A DNA stretch of 23,952 bases from Actinomycetes bacterium. GTDB lineage: Bacteria; Actinomycetota; Actinomycetes; S36-B12; UBA10799. Position 1 is the first letter of the stretch; each line of letters opens with the position of its first letter. Below are positions 6,957 through 14,753 of this stretch, one piece after another. The notes below the pieces were generated by a model. The model searched no databases and had not been told where the DNA came from. It saw only the letters and a list, made by a program, of their open reading frames with translations. The stretch lies in contig JAKOZM010000040.1 of assembly GCA_029779995.1 (NCBI GenBank), positions 1 through 23,952 of the forward strand, given 5' to 3'. The position numbers and the translations under genes were made by a program.

Positions 6957-7135
6957 GCAGACATCCCATCGACATTCTGAGCCTGGGTTCGGGCGTCATG
7001 TTCGCCCTGTTCGCCCTCGGCTACCTGATCGTCCCCGCTTCGATGAGCCTCGCGGTAGTCGTACCGCTGATGCTCGTGGGCCTGGGTGTGTTCGGGATGG
7101 CGGGCCTGCTGGTGGCTCAACGCCGGGCGGGCTGA
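6953..7135 (+). CDS. Small two-helix membrane protein, unknown
   Basis: This 60-residue protein is almost entirely hydrophobic: a short start MSRHPIDILSLG, helices at about 12-30 and 33-53, and a basic end AQRRAG. Its ATG overlaps the stop of the PspC/LiaF-like gene by four bases, and a purine-rich AAGGAGAAGAAGG lies just upstream, so it is almost certainly made with that protein. I do not recognise a named family. Its place in the operon suggests an accessory of the envelope-stress module. A strong hairpin terminator follows 18 bases after the stop. Confidence 0.7.
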   Translation: MSRHPIDILSLGSGVMFALFALGYLIVPASMSLAVVVPLMLVGLGVFGMAGLLVAQRRAG

Positions 7136-7152
7136 TCCCCTGCAGATCGATG

Positions 7153-7186
7153 AGGTGGGCGTTTTCCGATTCGGAAACGCCCACCT
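7153..7186 (+). terminator. Hairpin terminator after the PspC operon
   Basis: AGGTGGGCGTTT (7153-7164) pairs perfectly with AAACGCCCACCT (7175-7186). The bases between (TCCGA and TCGGA around a small gap) extend the stem almost to the tip. There is no long T-run. It lies between the 60-residue gene and the HNH gene, both plus strand, so it ends the PspC operon. Confidence 0.8.
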
Positions 7187-7270
7187 TCGCCGTGTCCCGC
7201 CCCCATGCGGCGGGGTTATCCACCACATACTTCCTGGTCCGGGTAGTTTGTCGTAGGTCTCTCGTACGGT

Positions 7271-8386
7271 ATGGGCATGAACGAATCGGTGCTCGCGGTG
7301 CTAGCGGAGATGCTCTCCGACGACGATCCGCTGGAGGTCGCGAAGGCGGCGGAGGCGGTGATCGGGTTCTGCCACGCCCAACAGTTGCAGGCCTTCCACC
7401 AGGTGTTCGTCGAATCGGAGCTGGGCGCCGATCCGGACGGGGTGGTGGTCGATCCGACCCCGCCGGAGGTGGCCTGCGCGATGGTGTGGACACCGGGGTT
7501 CGCCTCGACCATGGTGGATGTGGCCGTGGACGTCGTGCGGGACCTGCCCGTCCTGCTGACCGCGCTGGCTGATGGGCGGCTGGATTTGGTGAAGGTGCGG
7601 GAGATCGCCCGGGCCACGTGTGAACTCGCCCCGGCCGACCGGCAGGCGCTGGCCGAGCGGGCCATCGACTATGCCGCCACCCGGACCCGGGGCCAGTTAC
7701 GGCCGTGGCTGACCCGGCAGGTCGACCGGATCGACGCCGACGCTGCCGAACGCCGCCGTAAGAAGGCCCGCAAGTCACGCAAGGTGACGTTGACCCCAGA
7801 ACCGGACGGCATGGCCACCCTGTCCGCCTATTTGACCGCGGAGCAGGCCACCGCCTGTATGGAGTCGATCCGGGTGCGGTCGAACAGCATCCAGGGCAAC
7901 CGGGATGCCATCCAGGCCGACATGTTCATCGAACTGCTCACCGGGATCACCGCGGCCGAGCAGGTCCCGATCGCGGTGATCATGACCGACGATGGGGCGG
8001 AGATCGACGGGTACGGCCCGATCGCCGACGGCCACGCCGATGAACTGTTGCGCCGCCTGGAGGTGCCGTCGGCGATCATCCGGCTGACCCTGCCGCAACT
8101 ATGCGCCGGGTATATGCCGAGCCTGAGGATGCGCCGGTATGTGCGGACCCGGGACCGGCGCTGCCGGTTCCCCGGCTGCCGCCGCCCGGCCCGCCACTGC
8201 GATCTGGACCACATCGTGCCCTGGCCGGCAGGTGCCACCGACGCGGACAATCTGCAGGCGTTGTGTCGTTATCATCACCGCCTCAAAACGCATGGCAAAT
8301 GGCGGGTCGAACGCCAGCCCGACGGCACCACCGTCTGGATCAGTCCCCGCGGGAAGCGATACACCAGCCGGCCCGACGACCCCTGA
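7271..8386 (+). CDS. DUF222 and HNH endonuclease domain protein (13E12 repeat family)
   Basis: This is a 371-residue protein of the family that is scattered in many copies through actinobacterial genomes. The N-terminal two thirds (to about residue 280) is the helical DUF222 region, including LPVLLTALADGRLDLVKVRE and a basic patch ERRRKKARKSRKVTL. The C-terminal HNH nuclease begins at CRFPGC (C298, C303), continues with CDLDHIVPW (H314) and DADNLQALCRYHH, and ends with KTHGKWRV. All metal and zinc ligands appear intact. ATG 7277 is an equally possible start; neither has a clear SD. It stands alone between a terminator and a convergent operon. The biological role of the family is unsettled; recombination or mobile intron-like functions have been proposed. 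The frame is complete and undisrupted. Confidence 0.88.
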   Translation: MGMNESVLAVLAEMLSDDDPLEVAKAAEAVIGFCHAQQLQAFHQVFVESELGADPDGVVVDPTPPEVACAMVWTPGFASTMVDVAVDVVRDLPVLLTALADGRLDLVKVREIARATCELAPADRQALAERAIDYAATRTRGQLRPWLTRQVDRIDADAAERRRKKARKSRKVTLTPEPDGMATLSAYLTAEQATACMESIRVRSNSIQGNRDAIQADMFIELLTGITAAEQVPIAVIMTDDGAEIDGYGPIADGHADELLRRLEVPSAIIRLTLPQLCAGYMPSLRMRRYVRTRDRRCRFPGCRRPARHCDLDHIVPWPAGATDADNLQALCRYHHRLKTHGKWRVERQPDGTTVWISPRGKRYTSRPDDP

Positions 8387-8397
8387 TCCACATGTCA

Positions 8398-8411
8398 CCC
8401 GCTCACGCGGG
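8398..8411. terminator. Short hairpin between convergent genes
   Basis: CCCGC (8398-8402) and GCGGG (8407-8411) pair over a 4-base loop, 12 bases after the HNH stop and in front of the convergent ccsB stop. With only five G/C pairs it is a weak terminator candidate. Nothing else stands out in the 69-base gap. Confidence 0.35.
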
Positions 8412-8455
8412 CAGTGCCACCGATGATCGCCGAGGACTGACACGCGCCCCGAGGT

Positions 8456-9376
8456 CTATACCCCCGAGTACGAGTGCAGGCCGCTGGCGAAGAAGTTCAC
8501 GCCGAAGAAGTTGATGATGAACGCGGAGAAGGCGATGAGGCTGATGATCGCGGCTTTGCGCCCCTTCCAGCCTGCAGTCGACCGGGCGTGCAGGTAGCCC
8601 GCGTATACGACCCAGGTGATGAAGGCCCAGGTCTCTTTGGGGTCCCAGCCCCAGTACCGGCCCCAGGCGTTCTCCGCCCAGATGGCTCCGGCGATGACGG
8701 CAAACGTCCACACCGGGAAGACGAACGCGATCGTGCGGTAGGCCAGAGCGTCGAGGCGCTCGGCGGACGGCAACCGCGACGCGAGGCCCTTGTCGGTGGT
8801 CCCGCGGTCTTCGGCCCGTTGCCGCAACAGGTACGCCACGGTGAACCCGGCGCTCAACGTGAACGCACCACCTGACAGGGCCGCAGCACTGACATGGATG
8901 ACCAACCACCAGGACTTCAGAGCCGGCACCAGCTGGGCGCTCTCGGTGTACAGGATCGTCACCGCGAGGCCCAGGGTCAGGAGGACCGCGCCAATCACCC
9001 ACACTCCGAGCCAGCGCAGGTCGGTGCGGGATGCCGCGATCAGGTAAACCAGCGCGACGCAGATCGCGGCGGCCAGCGAGAACTCGTACATGTTGCCCAG
9101 CGGGAAGCGTTCTGCAGCCAGGCCGCGGAGCACGAAGCCGATGGTGAGCAGGATCGTCCCCAGCCAGCTCAGCGACAGGGCGATGTTCCCCGATCGGCGC
9201 CCGGGATCGTCGCCCGGATCGGCCTCGACGGTCTGCGGCCCTCCGGCACCCACGAGCACCTTCTGCTTGGCGGCCAGGGGCACCCGGCGCGCGGCCAGCG
9301 ATGCGGCGAACAGGAACAACGCCAAGGTGTAGACCAGCATCGAGGCGTACACCATCAAGTTGCTCAACTGGGCCAT
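8456..9376 (-). CDS. ccsB: Cytochrome c biogenesis haem-handling protein CcsB (CcsA/ResC family)
   Basis: This is the membrane half of the system II cytochrome c synthetase, which carries haem across the membrane and, with ResB, joins it to apocytochrome CxxCH motifs. The WWD haem-binding signature spans residues 233-255 (WGRYWGWDPKETWAFITW within it). Haem-ligand histidine candidates are H161 (WLVIHVSAAALSGG), H263 (YAGYLHAR) and H301 near the C-terminus. About eight membrane helices are visible in its 306 residues. It starts 3 bases after the resB stop and is the last gene of the operon. An unrelated long open frame on the opposite strand is a GC-composition shadow. The call is secure. Confidence 0.95.
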   Translation of the reverse strand: MAQLSNLMVYASMLVYTLALFLFAASLAARRVPLAAKQKVLVGAGGPQTVEADPGDDPGRRSGNIALSLSWLGTILLTIGFVLRGLAAERFPLGNMYEFSLAAAICVALVYLIAASRTDLRWLGVWVIGAVLLTLGLAVTILYTESAQLVPALKSWWLVIHVSAAALSGGAFTLSAGFTVAYLLRQRAEDRGTTDKGLASRLPSAERLDALAYRTIAFVFPVWTFAVIAGAIWAENAWGRYWGWDPKETWAFITWVVYAGYLHARSTAGWKGRKAAIISLIAFSAFIINFFGVNFFASGLHSYSGV

Positions 9377-9379
9377 TTG

Positions 9380-10882
9380 TCACTTCCCTTGTTCGCGGAG
9401 CGTGACGGCGATCTCTCGCACGTCGTCGTGGACCTTGCCCCCGCCCGACTTACTCAGGCCGGCTACTTCGGCAACTGTAACCGAGTCACCGGTGACCTTG
9501 ACCCAGACCCGACGCCGTTGCAGCAGCAGGGACATGCTGACTCCCAGGATCACCAGCACCGATGCGGCGAGCGCGAACCACCGGCCCGGGTCGTGGGCGA
9601 CGGTCACATTCGCAAAGTCGCGAAACCCGACGAATTCCACCGTCATGCCATTGGCCAGGTCCCAGCTCTGGCCTGGGCGCAGCGCCTCGGTGCCGATCCG
9701 GTTGAGCCCGGACGTGTCCAGGGTGTACACATTGCCGCCCGCGGGCACCTGCCCGTCGAAGGCGCCGAGGAACAACTGCGGGTCGTTGGCGGCGGGGAAC
9801 ACCGAGACCGGGCCCATGACCGGGTCGATGACCGCGGTGGGCAGGAACAGCCCAGTCAGTGCGAAGGGCTGCTCGAGGTCGGGCAACTTGACCACGCCGG
9901 CGCTGGTCAGGTTGCCGTCCCGGGGCAGGAAGACCACGGCGTCGTCGAACACGACCTCACCGTCCGCATCGGTGATCTTGATCTCCGGGGCGTACCCGTG
10001 GCCGACCAGGAATACCTTGCTGCCGTCGATGACCAGCGGATCGTTGACGCTGAAGGTCTCGGCCACTTCCGGGGCGCCCGGGCGCTGCGTGACCAGTGCG
10101 TCCGCCTCGAACTGGCGCGGCGCGCCGCGCTGCTGCCCGCTCTCCTGGAACGTCGCGGTGAAGTCCTGCAGGACCACGGAGAAGGGCGCGATCTGGTCGG
10201 GGTTGACCAGTCGGCCCTTGCGGAAGGAGTCGAACTGGGTCAGGGAGCCGGTGAAGCCGGTGCCCTCGACCACGATCACCTTGGCCGACCAGCCGAACAG
10301 CCCGCCCACCGCCACAGCCACCAGCAGGAAGATGAAGCACAGATGGAACAGCAGATTGCCGACCTCGTGCAGGTAGCCCTTCTCCGCCGAGACCCAGTTG
10401 TCCTCCCGGCGCACCCGCCAGCGGTTGGCGCGCAGATACGCCTCAGCCCGGTCGAGGGTGTCGACATCGGCCGTGGTCGTCTCAAAGGCCGGCATCCGGG
10501 ACAGCCGCGAGGGTGCTTTCACCGGCGGCCGACGCAGCACCCCGATGAACTCCGCGGTGCGCGGGACGATGCAGCCGATCAACGACACGCACAACAACAG
10601 GTACACGGCCGCGAACCAGGGGGCGGCGAACACGTCGAACATGCCCAGACGGTCCAGCCACGGGCCGATGGTCGGGTTGGCGGTGATGTAATCGACGACC
10701 CGCTCCGGCGCTGTGCCGCGCTGTGGGAACACCGAGCCCGGGATGCTGGCCAGCGCCAGCAGAAGCAACAGGATGAGCGCGGTACGCATGCTGGTCAGCG
10801 AACGCCAGCCCCAACGCAACCACCCGCGCACGCCTAGGCTGGGTCCCGAGGTCGGCGCCGGCGGGGTCACGGTTGTCGTCAT
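9380..10882 (-). CDS. resB: Cytochrome c biogenesis protein ResB
   Basis: This is the partner of CcsB in the system II haem ligation complex. The 500-residue protein has the usual ResB plan. TM1 near residues 32-52 contains LASIPGSVFPQR, a family hallmark. TM2 is near 83-106 (FAAVYLLLCVSLIGCIVPR). TM3 is near 175-197 (LLFHLCFIFLLVAVAVGGLF). A large extracytoplasmic domain of about 240 residues follows, and TM4 is near the C-terminus (WFALAASVLVILGVSMSLLL). The start MTTTVTPPAPTSG at 10882 overlaps the ccdA stop by four bases, which rules out the longer open frame that extends back to 11092. Haem-ligating residues are not assigned here. Confidence 0.93.
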   Translation of the reverse strand: MTTTVTPPAPTSGPSLGVRGWLRWGWRSLTSMRTALILLLLLALASIPGSVFPQRGTAPERVVDYITANPTIGPWLDRLGMFDVFAAPWFAAVYLLLCVSLIGCIVPRTAEFIGVLRRPPVKAPSRLSRMPAFETTTADVDTLDRAEAYLRANRWRVRREDNWVSAEKGYLHEVGNLLFHLCFIFLLVAVAVGGLFGWSAKVIVVEGTGFTGSLTQFDSFRKGRLVNPDQIAPFSVVLQDFTATFQESGQQRGAPRQFEADALVTQRPGAPEVAETFSVNDPLVIDGSKVFLVGHGYAPEIKITDADGEVVFDDAVVFLPRDGNLTSAGVVKLPDLEQPFALTGLFLPTAVIDPVMGPVSVFPAANDPQLFLGAFDGQVPAGGNVYTLDTSGLNRIGTEALRPGQSWDLANGMTVEFVGFRDFANVTVAHDPGRWFALAASVLVILGVSMSLLLQRRRVWVKVTGDSVTVAEVAGLSKSGGGKVHDDVREIAVTLREQGK

Positions 10883-11628
10883 AGCCCCACCTGGAATTCG
10901 CTGGCCCAGACCCGCATCCACACTGAGATCTCGTTCCACATGCCCGTCACGAGCAGCACCCCGATCGCGATGAGCGTGAGCCCGCCGAAGCGCAACACCC
11001 AGACCGAATGCCGCCGCAGCCACGTCACAGCCCCGGCCATCCGCCGGAATGCCAGCGCGATGATCAGGAACGGCACCCCGAGACCGATGCAATAGGCCAC
11101 CGACAGCAAGGCTCCGCGCAGCGCCGACCCTTCACTGAAGACCAGCGCCTGTACAGCGGCCAGCGTCGGGCCGATGCAGGGTGTCCAGCCCAGGCCGAAC
11201 AGCACGCCGAGCACCGGCGCGGTCCACATGCCCAATTTCGGCGAAACGTGCCAGCGGACATCGCGCTGCAGCCACGGGAACGCCCCCATGAAACCGATCC
11301 CCAACACGATGATGATCACACCGAGCACCCGCTGGATCGGCTCCTGATACTGCAGTAGCACCTCGCCCGCGTACCCAAGCAAAGCACCGTAGGAGATGAA
11401 CACTAGGGAGAAGCCCAGGATGAACAGGCCGACACCGGCCAAGATCTTGGACTGCTTGGGGGTGGTGTGCTCCTCCAGTTCGGCACCGGTGACGCCCGTG
11501 ACGACCCCCACGTATCCGGGCACCAGCGGCAGTACACACGGGCTGGCGAAGGAGACGAATCCCGCGAGCAGCGCCAGCGGGATCGCCAGCAGCAGCGACC
11601 CCTGCGTCACGGTCTCCGCGACGCTCAC
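10879..11628 (-). CDS. ccdA: Cytochrome c biogenesis thiol-disulfide transporter CcdA
   Basis: This 249-residue membrane protein passes reducing equivalents from cytoplasmic thioredoxin to the extracytoplasmic thioredoxin-like lipoprotein encoded just upstream, keeping apocytochrome cysteines reduced. Both active cysteines are present in their family contexts: C31 in SFASPCVLPLVPGY and C151 in GLGWTPCIGPTL. Six membrane helices can be traced. The start is GTG 11628, whose GTGA overlaps the stop of the lipoprotein gene by four bases; the 3' end overlaps resB by four bases. Translational coupling at both ends indicates a fixed stoichiometric unit. Confidence 0.95.
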   Translation of the reverse strand: MSVAETVTQGSLLLAIPLALLAGFVSFASPCVLPLVPGYVGVVTGVTGAELEEHTTPKQSKILAGVGLFILGFSLVFISYGALLGYAGEVLLQYQEPIQRVLGVIIIVLGIGFMGAFPWLQRDVRWHVSPKLGMWTAPVLGVLFGLGWTPCIGPTLAAVQALVFSEGSALRGALLSVAYCIGLGVPFLIIALAFRRMAGAVTWLRRHSVWVLRFGGLTLIAIGVLLVTGMWNEISVWMRVWASEFQVGL

Positions 11629-12179
11629 TGCTCCGCCTTGAGTTGCTGCAGGGCGTCATCGAGTTCGGTGGCATCCACCGCACCGAGGAACCGGCCGGCC
11701 ACCCGACCCTGTGAATCGATCAGCAACGTAGAAGGGATCGCCTGCGGCGGCAGGCTGTCGGAGAACTTCAGCACGAGCTGACCGTTGGGGTCGGGCAGGT
11801 TGGGGTAGGTGATGCCGTACTTCTTCACGAACTGCCGGGCGGCGTCGTCATTGTCTCGGGTGTCGAGGCCCAGGAAGTTGACCTTCGGGTTCTGCTTGGC
11901 GACGGCGACGAGTTCGGGGGCTTCCGCGCGGCACGGCGCACACCAGGAGGCCCACACATTGATGACACCGGGGTTACCCTGCCAGGTCGCCGTATCGACG
12001 GGCTGCCCGTTCAGGTCGGTGCCGGTCAGGACAGGCGCGGGTAGCCGTTCGGCGACCGGCAGGATCACGCTGGACCCGTCCCCGGCCACAAACCCGTCGC
12101 CCTCGCCGGGGTCGCCGGCCTGCATCGAGCATGCCGATACGGCGAGCACCCCGATCAGGACCAGCAGCAACCGCTTCAC
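11625..12179 (-). CDS. Thioredoxin-like lipoprotein (TlpA/ResA family)
   Basis: This is a 184-residue lipoprotein facing the outside of the membrane. The signal MKRLLLVLIGVLAVSAC puts the lipid-anchored Cys at residue 17. The thioredoxin fold carries NVWASWCAPCRAEAPEL with redox pair C80/C83, and the cis-proline loop is seen in PQAIPSTLLID. This is the extracytoplasmic reductant for apocytochrome c, receiving electrons from CcdA. The start GTG 12179 directly abuts the TAA of the phosphatase gene (no spacer). An in-frame alternative start is not evident. The position corresponds to the thioredoxin-like gene I recall between the phosphatase and ccdA in mycobacteria. Confidence 0.92.
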   Translation of the reverse strand: MKRLLLVLIGVLAVSACSMQAGDPGEGDGFVAGDGSSVILPVAERLPAPVLTGTDLNGQPVDTATWQGNPGVINVWASWCAPCRAEAPELVAVAKQNPKVNFLGLDTRDNDDAARQFVKKYGITYPNLPDPNGQLVLKFSDSLPPQAIPSTLLIDSQGRVAGRFLGAVDATELDDALQQLKAEQ

Positions 12180-12821
12180 TTACGCCCCCACACCCCGCGT
12201 GGACTGCGGGTAGAGGCTGCTGGCCGGCTCGGTATAGACGATGCTGATCAGTTGTCCGTCGTCGAAGTTGAAACTGGTCAGCGACGCCAGGTTGCATTGC
12301 CGGCGCCGCGGATCATGAGTGAAGTTGCGGCCCTCGGCATCGAGCCGAGCGATCCACACAGGCAATTGATGGCTGACCAGAACCGCTTCGTGGCCCGTGT
12401 TGCGCCGCCGGGCATCTGTGACGGCCGCCCGCATCCGGGCGGCCACATCCACGTACGGCTCACCCCAGGACGGCCGGAACGGGTTATAGAGGTGTCGCCA
12501 GGCGCGGGGCTGCTTCAGGACGCCATCGCCGACACTGACTCGCTGGCCCTCGAAGATGTTGTCCGCCTCGATGATCCGCTCATCGATTCTCGGGGTGTAG
12601 CCGAACCGTCCCGCGATGGGCGCGGCGGTCTCCCGCGCCCGGTCCAGCGGCGAGGTGATCACCTCGGTGATGTCACGGTCGGCCAGGGCATCGGCGGCCA
12701 GTTCCGCCATCTGCTGGCCCAGATCCGAAAGGTGGAAGTCGGGCAGCCGGCCATAGAGGATCTTGTCGGGGTTGTACACCTCGCCGTGACGCAACAGGTG
12801 CACAGTGGTGTGCTCGGACAT
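12180..12821 (-). CDS. Histidine phosphatase (phosphoglycerate mutase-like) family protein
   Basis: This is a 213-residue cytoplasmic enzyme of the histidine phosphatase superfamily. The active-site signature is VHLLRHGEV with phosphoacceptor H12 and R11. TSPLDRARETA supplies the second arginine pair near residue 61, and VLVSHQLPVW supplies the second catalytic His (H151). The substrate is unknown. It sits between hemL and the thioredoxin lipoprotein, the same place as a mutase-like gene in mycobacterial hemL-ccs clusters, so a link to haem or cytochrome assembly is possible but unproven. A strong SD (AGGAGG, 12828-12833) overlaps the hemL stop codon, six bases before ATG 12821. Confidence 0.88.
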   Translation of the reverse strand: MSEHTTVHLLRHGEVYNPDKILYGRLPDFHLSDLGQQMAELAADALADRDITEVITSPLDRARETAAPIAGRFGYTPRIDERIIEADNIFEGQRVSVGDGVLKQPRAWRHLYNPFRPSWGEPYVDVAARMRAAVTDARRRNTGHEAVLVSHQLPVWIARLDAEGRNFTHDPRRRQCNLASLTSFNFDDGQLISIVYTEPASSLYPQSTRGVGA

Positions 12822-12827
12822 GCAATT

Positions 12828-12833
12828 CCTCCT
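12828..12833 (-). promoter_or_regulatory. SD of the phosphatase gene overlapping the hemL stop
   Basis: AGGAGG on the minus strand shares its first bases with the hemL TAG stop (12832-12834) and lies six bases before ATG 12821. It fixes the start and ties translation of the two genes together. Confidence 0.75.
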
Positions 12834-14106
12834 AAGCGTCGGCGGCGGCGCGAGCGGCGGCCGGCAAGGCGTCGGCGATCCGCTGCAATGCCTGCTCGTC
12901 GTGGGCGCTACTGACGAACCACGCTTCGAAGGCCGACGGCGGCAGGCTCACCCCATTGTCAAGCATGCTGGCATGGAAGGCGGCAAAGGCCTGCGTGTTC
13001 TGCTGCTGGGCCTGCTCGTAATTGTTGACGGGCTCGTCGCGGAAGAAGAAGCTGAACAGGTTGCCGGCGCGTTGCACGATGTGCGGCACCCCGGCAGCGG
13101 TGAGCGCCTGCGTGGTGCTGGCGATGACCTGCTCGGCGGCGGCATCGACGCGGGCGTAGTCGGCATTGCGCAGCATCGCCAACCCGGCAGCGGTGGCCAC
13201 CGGGTTCCCGCTCAGCGTCCCTGCCTGGTAAACCGGCCCGATCGGAGCCAGCATGGCCATGACATCGGCGCGACCGCCGAACGCCGCCACGGGCAGTCCG
13301 CCACCGATCACCTTGCCGTAGGTGAACAGGTCCGCGGGGACGCCCTCGAGGCCGTACCATCCGGCTGGCGACACCCGGAAGCCGGTCATCACCTCGTCGC
13401 TGATCAGCAGCGCCCCGTATTCCTTGCACAGACCTGCCAGGCCCTGCGTGAACCCTGGTGCCGGCGGGACGACACCCATGTTCGCGGGCACCGCCTCAGT
13501 GATGATCGCTGCAACGTTGTAGATCCGTAGCGCCTCGGCGACCAGAGCGAGGTCGTTATAGGGCAGAACCACGGTGTTCGCGGTGTGGCTCTGCGGCACG
13601 CCGGCGCTGTCCGGCAGCCCGAGTGTGGCCACCCCGGAGCCCGCATGAGCGAGCAGTGCGTCGGAGTGTCCGTGGTAGCAGCCCGCGAACTTGATGATCG
13701 TCTCGCGGCCGGTGAAGCCCCGGGCCACCCGGATCGCACTCATGGTCGCTTCCGTGCCGCTGCTGACCAGGCGCACCTGGTCGACCGGGGCGACACGTTC
13801 GGTGATCAGTTCGGCGAGTTCGACCTCATGCGGGTGCGGGGCGCCGAAGCCCATGCCCAGGGCGGCGGCCTCCGTGACGGCCTGCACGACCGCGGGATGA
13901 GCGTGGCCCAGCAACGCCGGGCCCCACTGACCGACCAGATCGACGTACTCGTTACCGTCCACGTCGCGCACATAGGCGCCCTGGCCGCTGGTGAAGAAGA
14001 CCGGGTGGCCGCCGACGGCCCGGAACGCTCGCACAGGAGAGTTCACGCCCCCGGGGGTAACCTGCTGGGCCCGTTCCATCCACGCTGCAGAGGTCCTGCG
14101 ATCCAT
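12832..14106 (-). CDS. hemL: Glutamate-1-semialdehyde 2,1-aminomutase
   Basis: This PLP enzyme makes 5-aminolevulinate from glutamate-1-semialdehyde, the entry to haem synthesis by the C5 pathway. The 424 residues are normal for the family. [13 protein letters not shown] (17-29) is the diagnostic N-terminal motif. [16 protein letters not shown] binds the cofactor phosphate, [11 protein letters not shown] holds D237, and the Schiff-base lysine is K265 in [21 protein letters not shown] 14106 ([15 protein letters not shown]) was chosen; an upstream ATG at 14154 would add 16 non-conserved residues. It heads the operon that continues into cytochrome c maturation, so haem supply and haem attachment are transcribed together. 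Confidence 0.95.
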   Translation of the reverse strand: MDRRTSAAWMERAQQVTPGGVNSPVRAFRAVGGHPVFFTSGQGAYVRDVDGNEYVDLVGQWGPALLGHAHPAVVQAVTEAAALGMGFGAPHPHEVELAELITERVAPVDQVRLVSSGTEATMSAIRVARGFTGRETIIKFAGCYHGHSDALLAHAGSGVATLGLPDSAGVPQSHTANTVVLPYNDLALVAEALRIYNVAAIITEAVPANMGVVPPAPGFTQGLAGLCKEYGALLISDEVMTGFRVSPAGWYGLEGVPADLFTYGKVIGGGLPVAAFGGRADVMAMLAPIGPVYQAGTLSGNPVATAAGLAMLRNADYARVDAAAEQVIASTTQALTAAGVPHIVQRAGNLFSFFFRDEPVNNYEQAQQQNTQAFAAFHASMLDNGVSLPPSAFEAWFVSSAHDEQALQRIADALPAAARAAADA

Positions 14107-14164
14107 GCCCCGATCGTCGCATGCCCTCACGGGGTCGGCATGGGGCGGATACATCAGTGTGATG

Positions 14165-14184
14165 GTGGCATGATTGTGGCATGA
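14165..14184 (+). promoter_or_regulatory. Direct repeat at the toxin-antitoxin start, candidate operator
   Basis: The 9-mer GTGGCATGA occurs at 14165-14173 and 14176-14184, 11 bases apart (one helical turn). The second copy contains the antitoxin start codon. Antitoxins of this kind usually repress their own promoter, so this is a plausible autoregulatory site. It may be chance, as the repeat is short. Confidence 0.35.
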
Positions 14185-14417
14185 GTCGCATACGCCTGAG
14201 CACGACTGTGGACTCCGAACTCCTCAAGAACGCGCGCGAATTGGGGATCGGTCCCACTGATTCATCTGTCATCGAAGCGGCACTCCGATCGCTGTTGGCG
14301 CACCACGAGGCGGCACAGATCGACGCTAGTTATGCCGCCTACGACGAGCGGCCGGTCGATGCTCCCGATGCCTGGGGTGATCTGGGGTCATGGCGGGCGT
14401 CGGCAGGCGCCTCGTGA
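14181..14417 (+). CDS. Ribbon-helix-helix/MazE-like antitoxin
   Basis: This is a 78-residue protein. The N-terminal half reads [20 protein letters not shown], then [16 protein letters not shown], a strand-helix-helix pattern typical of ribbon-helix-helix DNA-binding antitoxins. The C-terminal half ([21 protein letters not shown]) is acidic and aromatic, like the toxin-binding tails of actinobacterial MazE-type antitoxins. It is the first gene of a colinear run and its TGA overlaps the toxin GTG by four bases, the standard layout for type II pairs. Nothing indicates decay. The family call rests on pattern and partner; the exact MazE subtype is not assigned. Confidence 0.82.
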   Translation: MSRIRLSTTVDSELLKNARELGIGPTDSSVIEAALRSLLAHHEAAQIDASYAAYDERPVDAPDAWGDLGSWRASAGAS

Positions 14418-14743
14418 CGGACCTGCCTGCCCGAGGCGAACTCTGGTGGTGCGAACTTGCGGATGTGGGCCGCCGACCCGTGGTCGTACTTTCCCGGGAC
14501 GCGGCAATCCCCCGGCACCGGCGCGCACTTGTCGCCCCCTGCACGACGACGGTGCGCGGCTTGCCAAGTGAAGTGATTCTCGAACCTGGCGAGGATCCCG
14601 TTCCACGACGGTGTGCGGTCAACCTCGACTCCGTGGAAGGCATCGCGTTGGGGTTTCTCGTCCAGCGGATGGGCCGCCTCGCCGACGTCCGCCTTCGCGA
14701 GATCTGCGCAGCACTGGCCGTCGCCGTGGGTTGCCAGGCGTAA
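14414..14743 (+). CDS. MazF/PemK-family endoribonuclease toxin
   Basis: This is a 109-residue protein, the usual MazF length. The opening [12 protein letters not shown], then [11 protein letters not shown] and [12 protein letters not shown], matches the MazF beta-barrel with its conserved RGE-x-W and R-P-x-V-V-L-S motifs. [20 protein letters not shown] and [18 protein letters not shown] continue the fold. By family it would cut single-stranded RNA at short sites. GTG 14414 gives a GTGA overlap with the antitoxin stop; ATG 14390 in the same frame has a G-rich stretch just before it and would add 8 residues. The next gene starts only 10 bases after its stop. Confidence 0.88.
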   Translation: MTDLPARGELWWCELADVGRRPVVVLSRDAAIPRHRRALVAPCTTTVRGLPSEVILEPGEDPVPRRCAVNLDSVEGIALGFLVQRMGRLADVRLREICAALAVAVGCQA

Positions 14744-14753
14744 GAATGACCTC

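Noticed and set aside
8894..10837. 647-codon open frame on the plus strand across ccsB and resB
   Set aside because: It is antisense to two well-supported membrane protein genes, its translation is rich in Arg, Gln, His and Asp with no motif, and long antisense frames are expected from third-position GC bias.
10883..11092. Upstream extension of resB to 11092
   Set aside because: It lies within ccdA in another frame; the ATGA overlap at 10879-10882 and the typical ResB N-terminus fix the start at 10882.
14181..14743. Toxin-antitoxin pair as a sign of a mobile island
   Set aside because: No integrase, transposase, flanking repeat or composition shift is visible; the pair is bounded by hemL and a metabolic operon.
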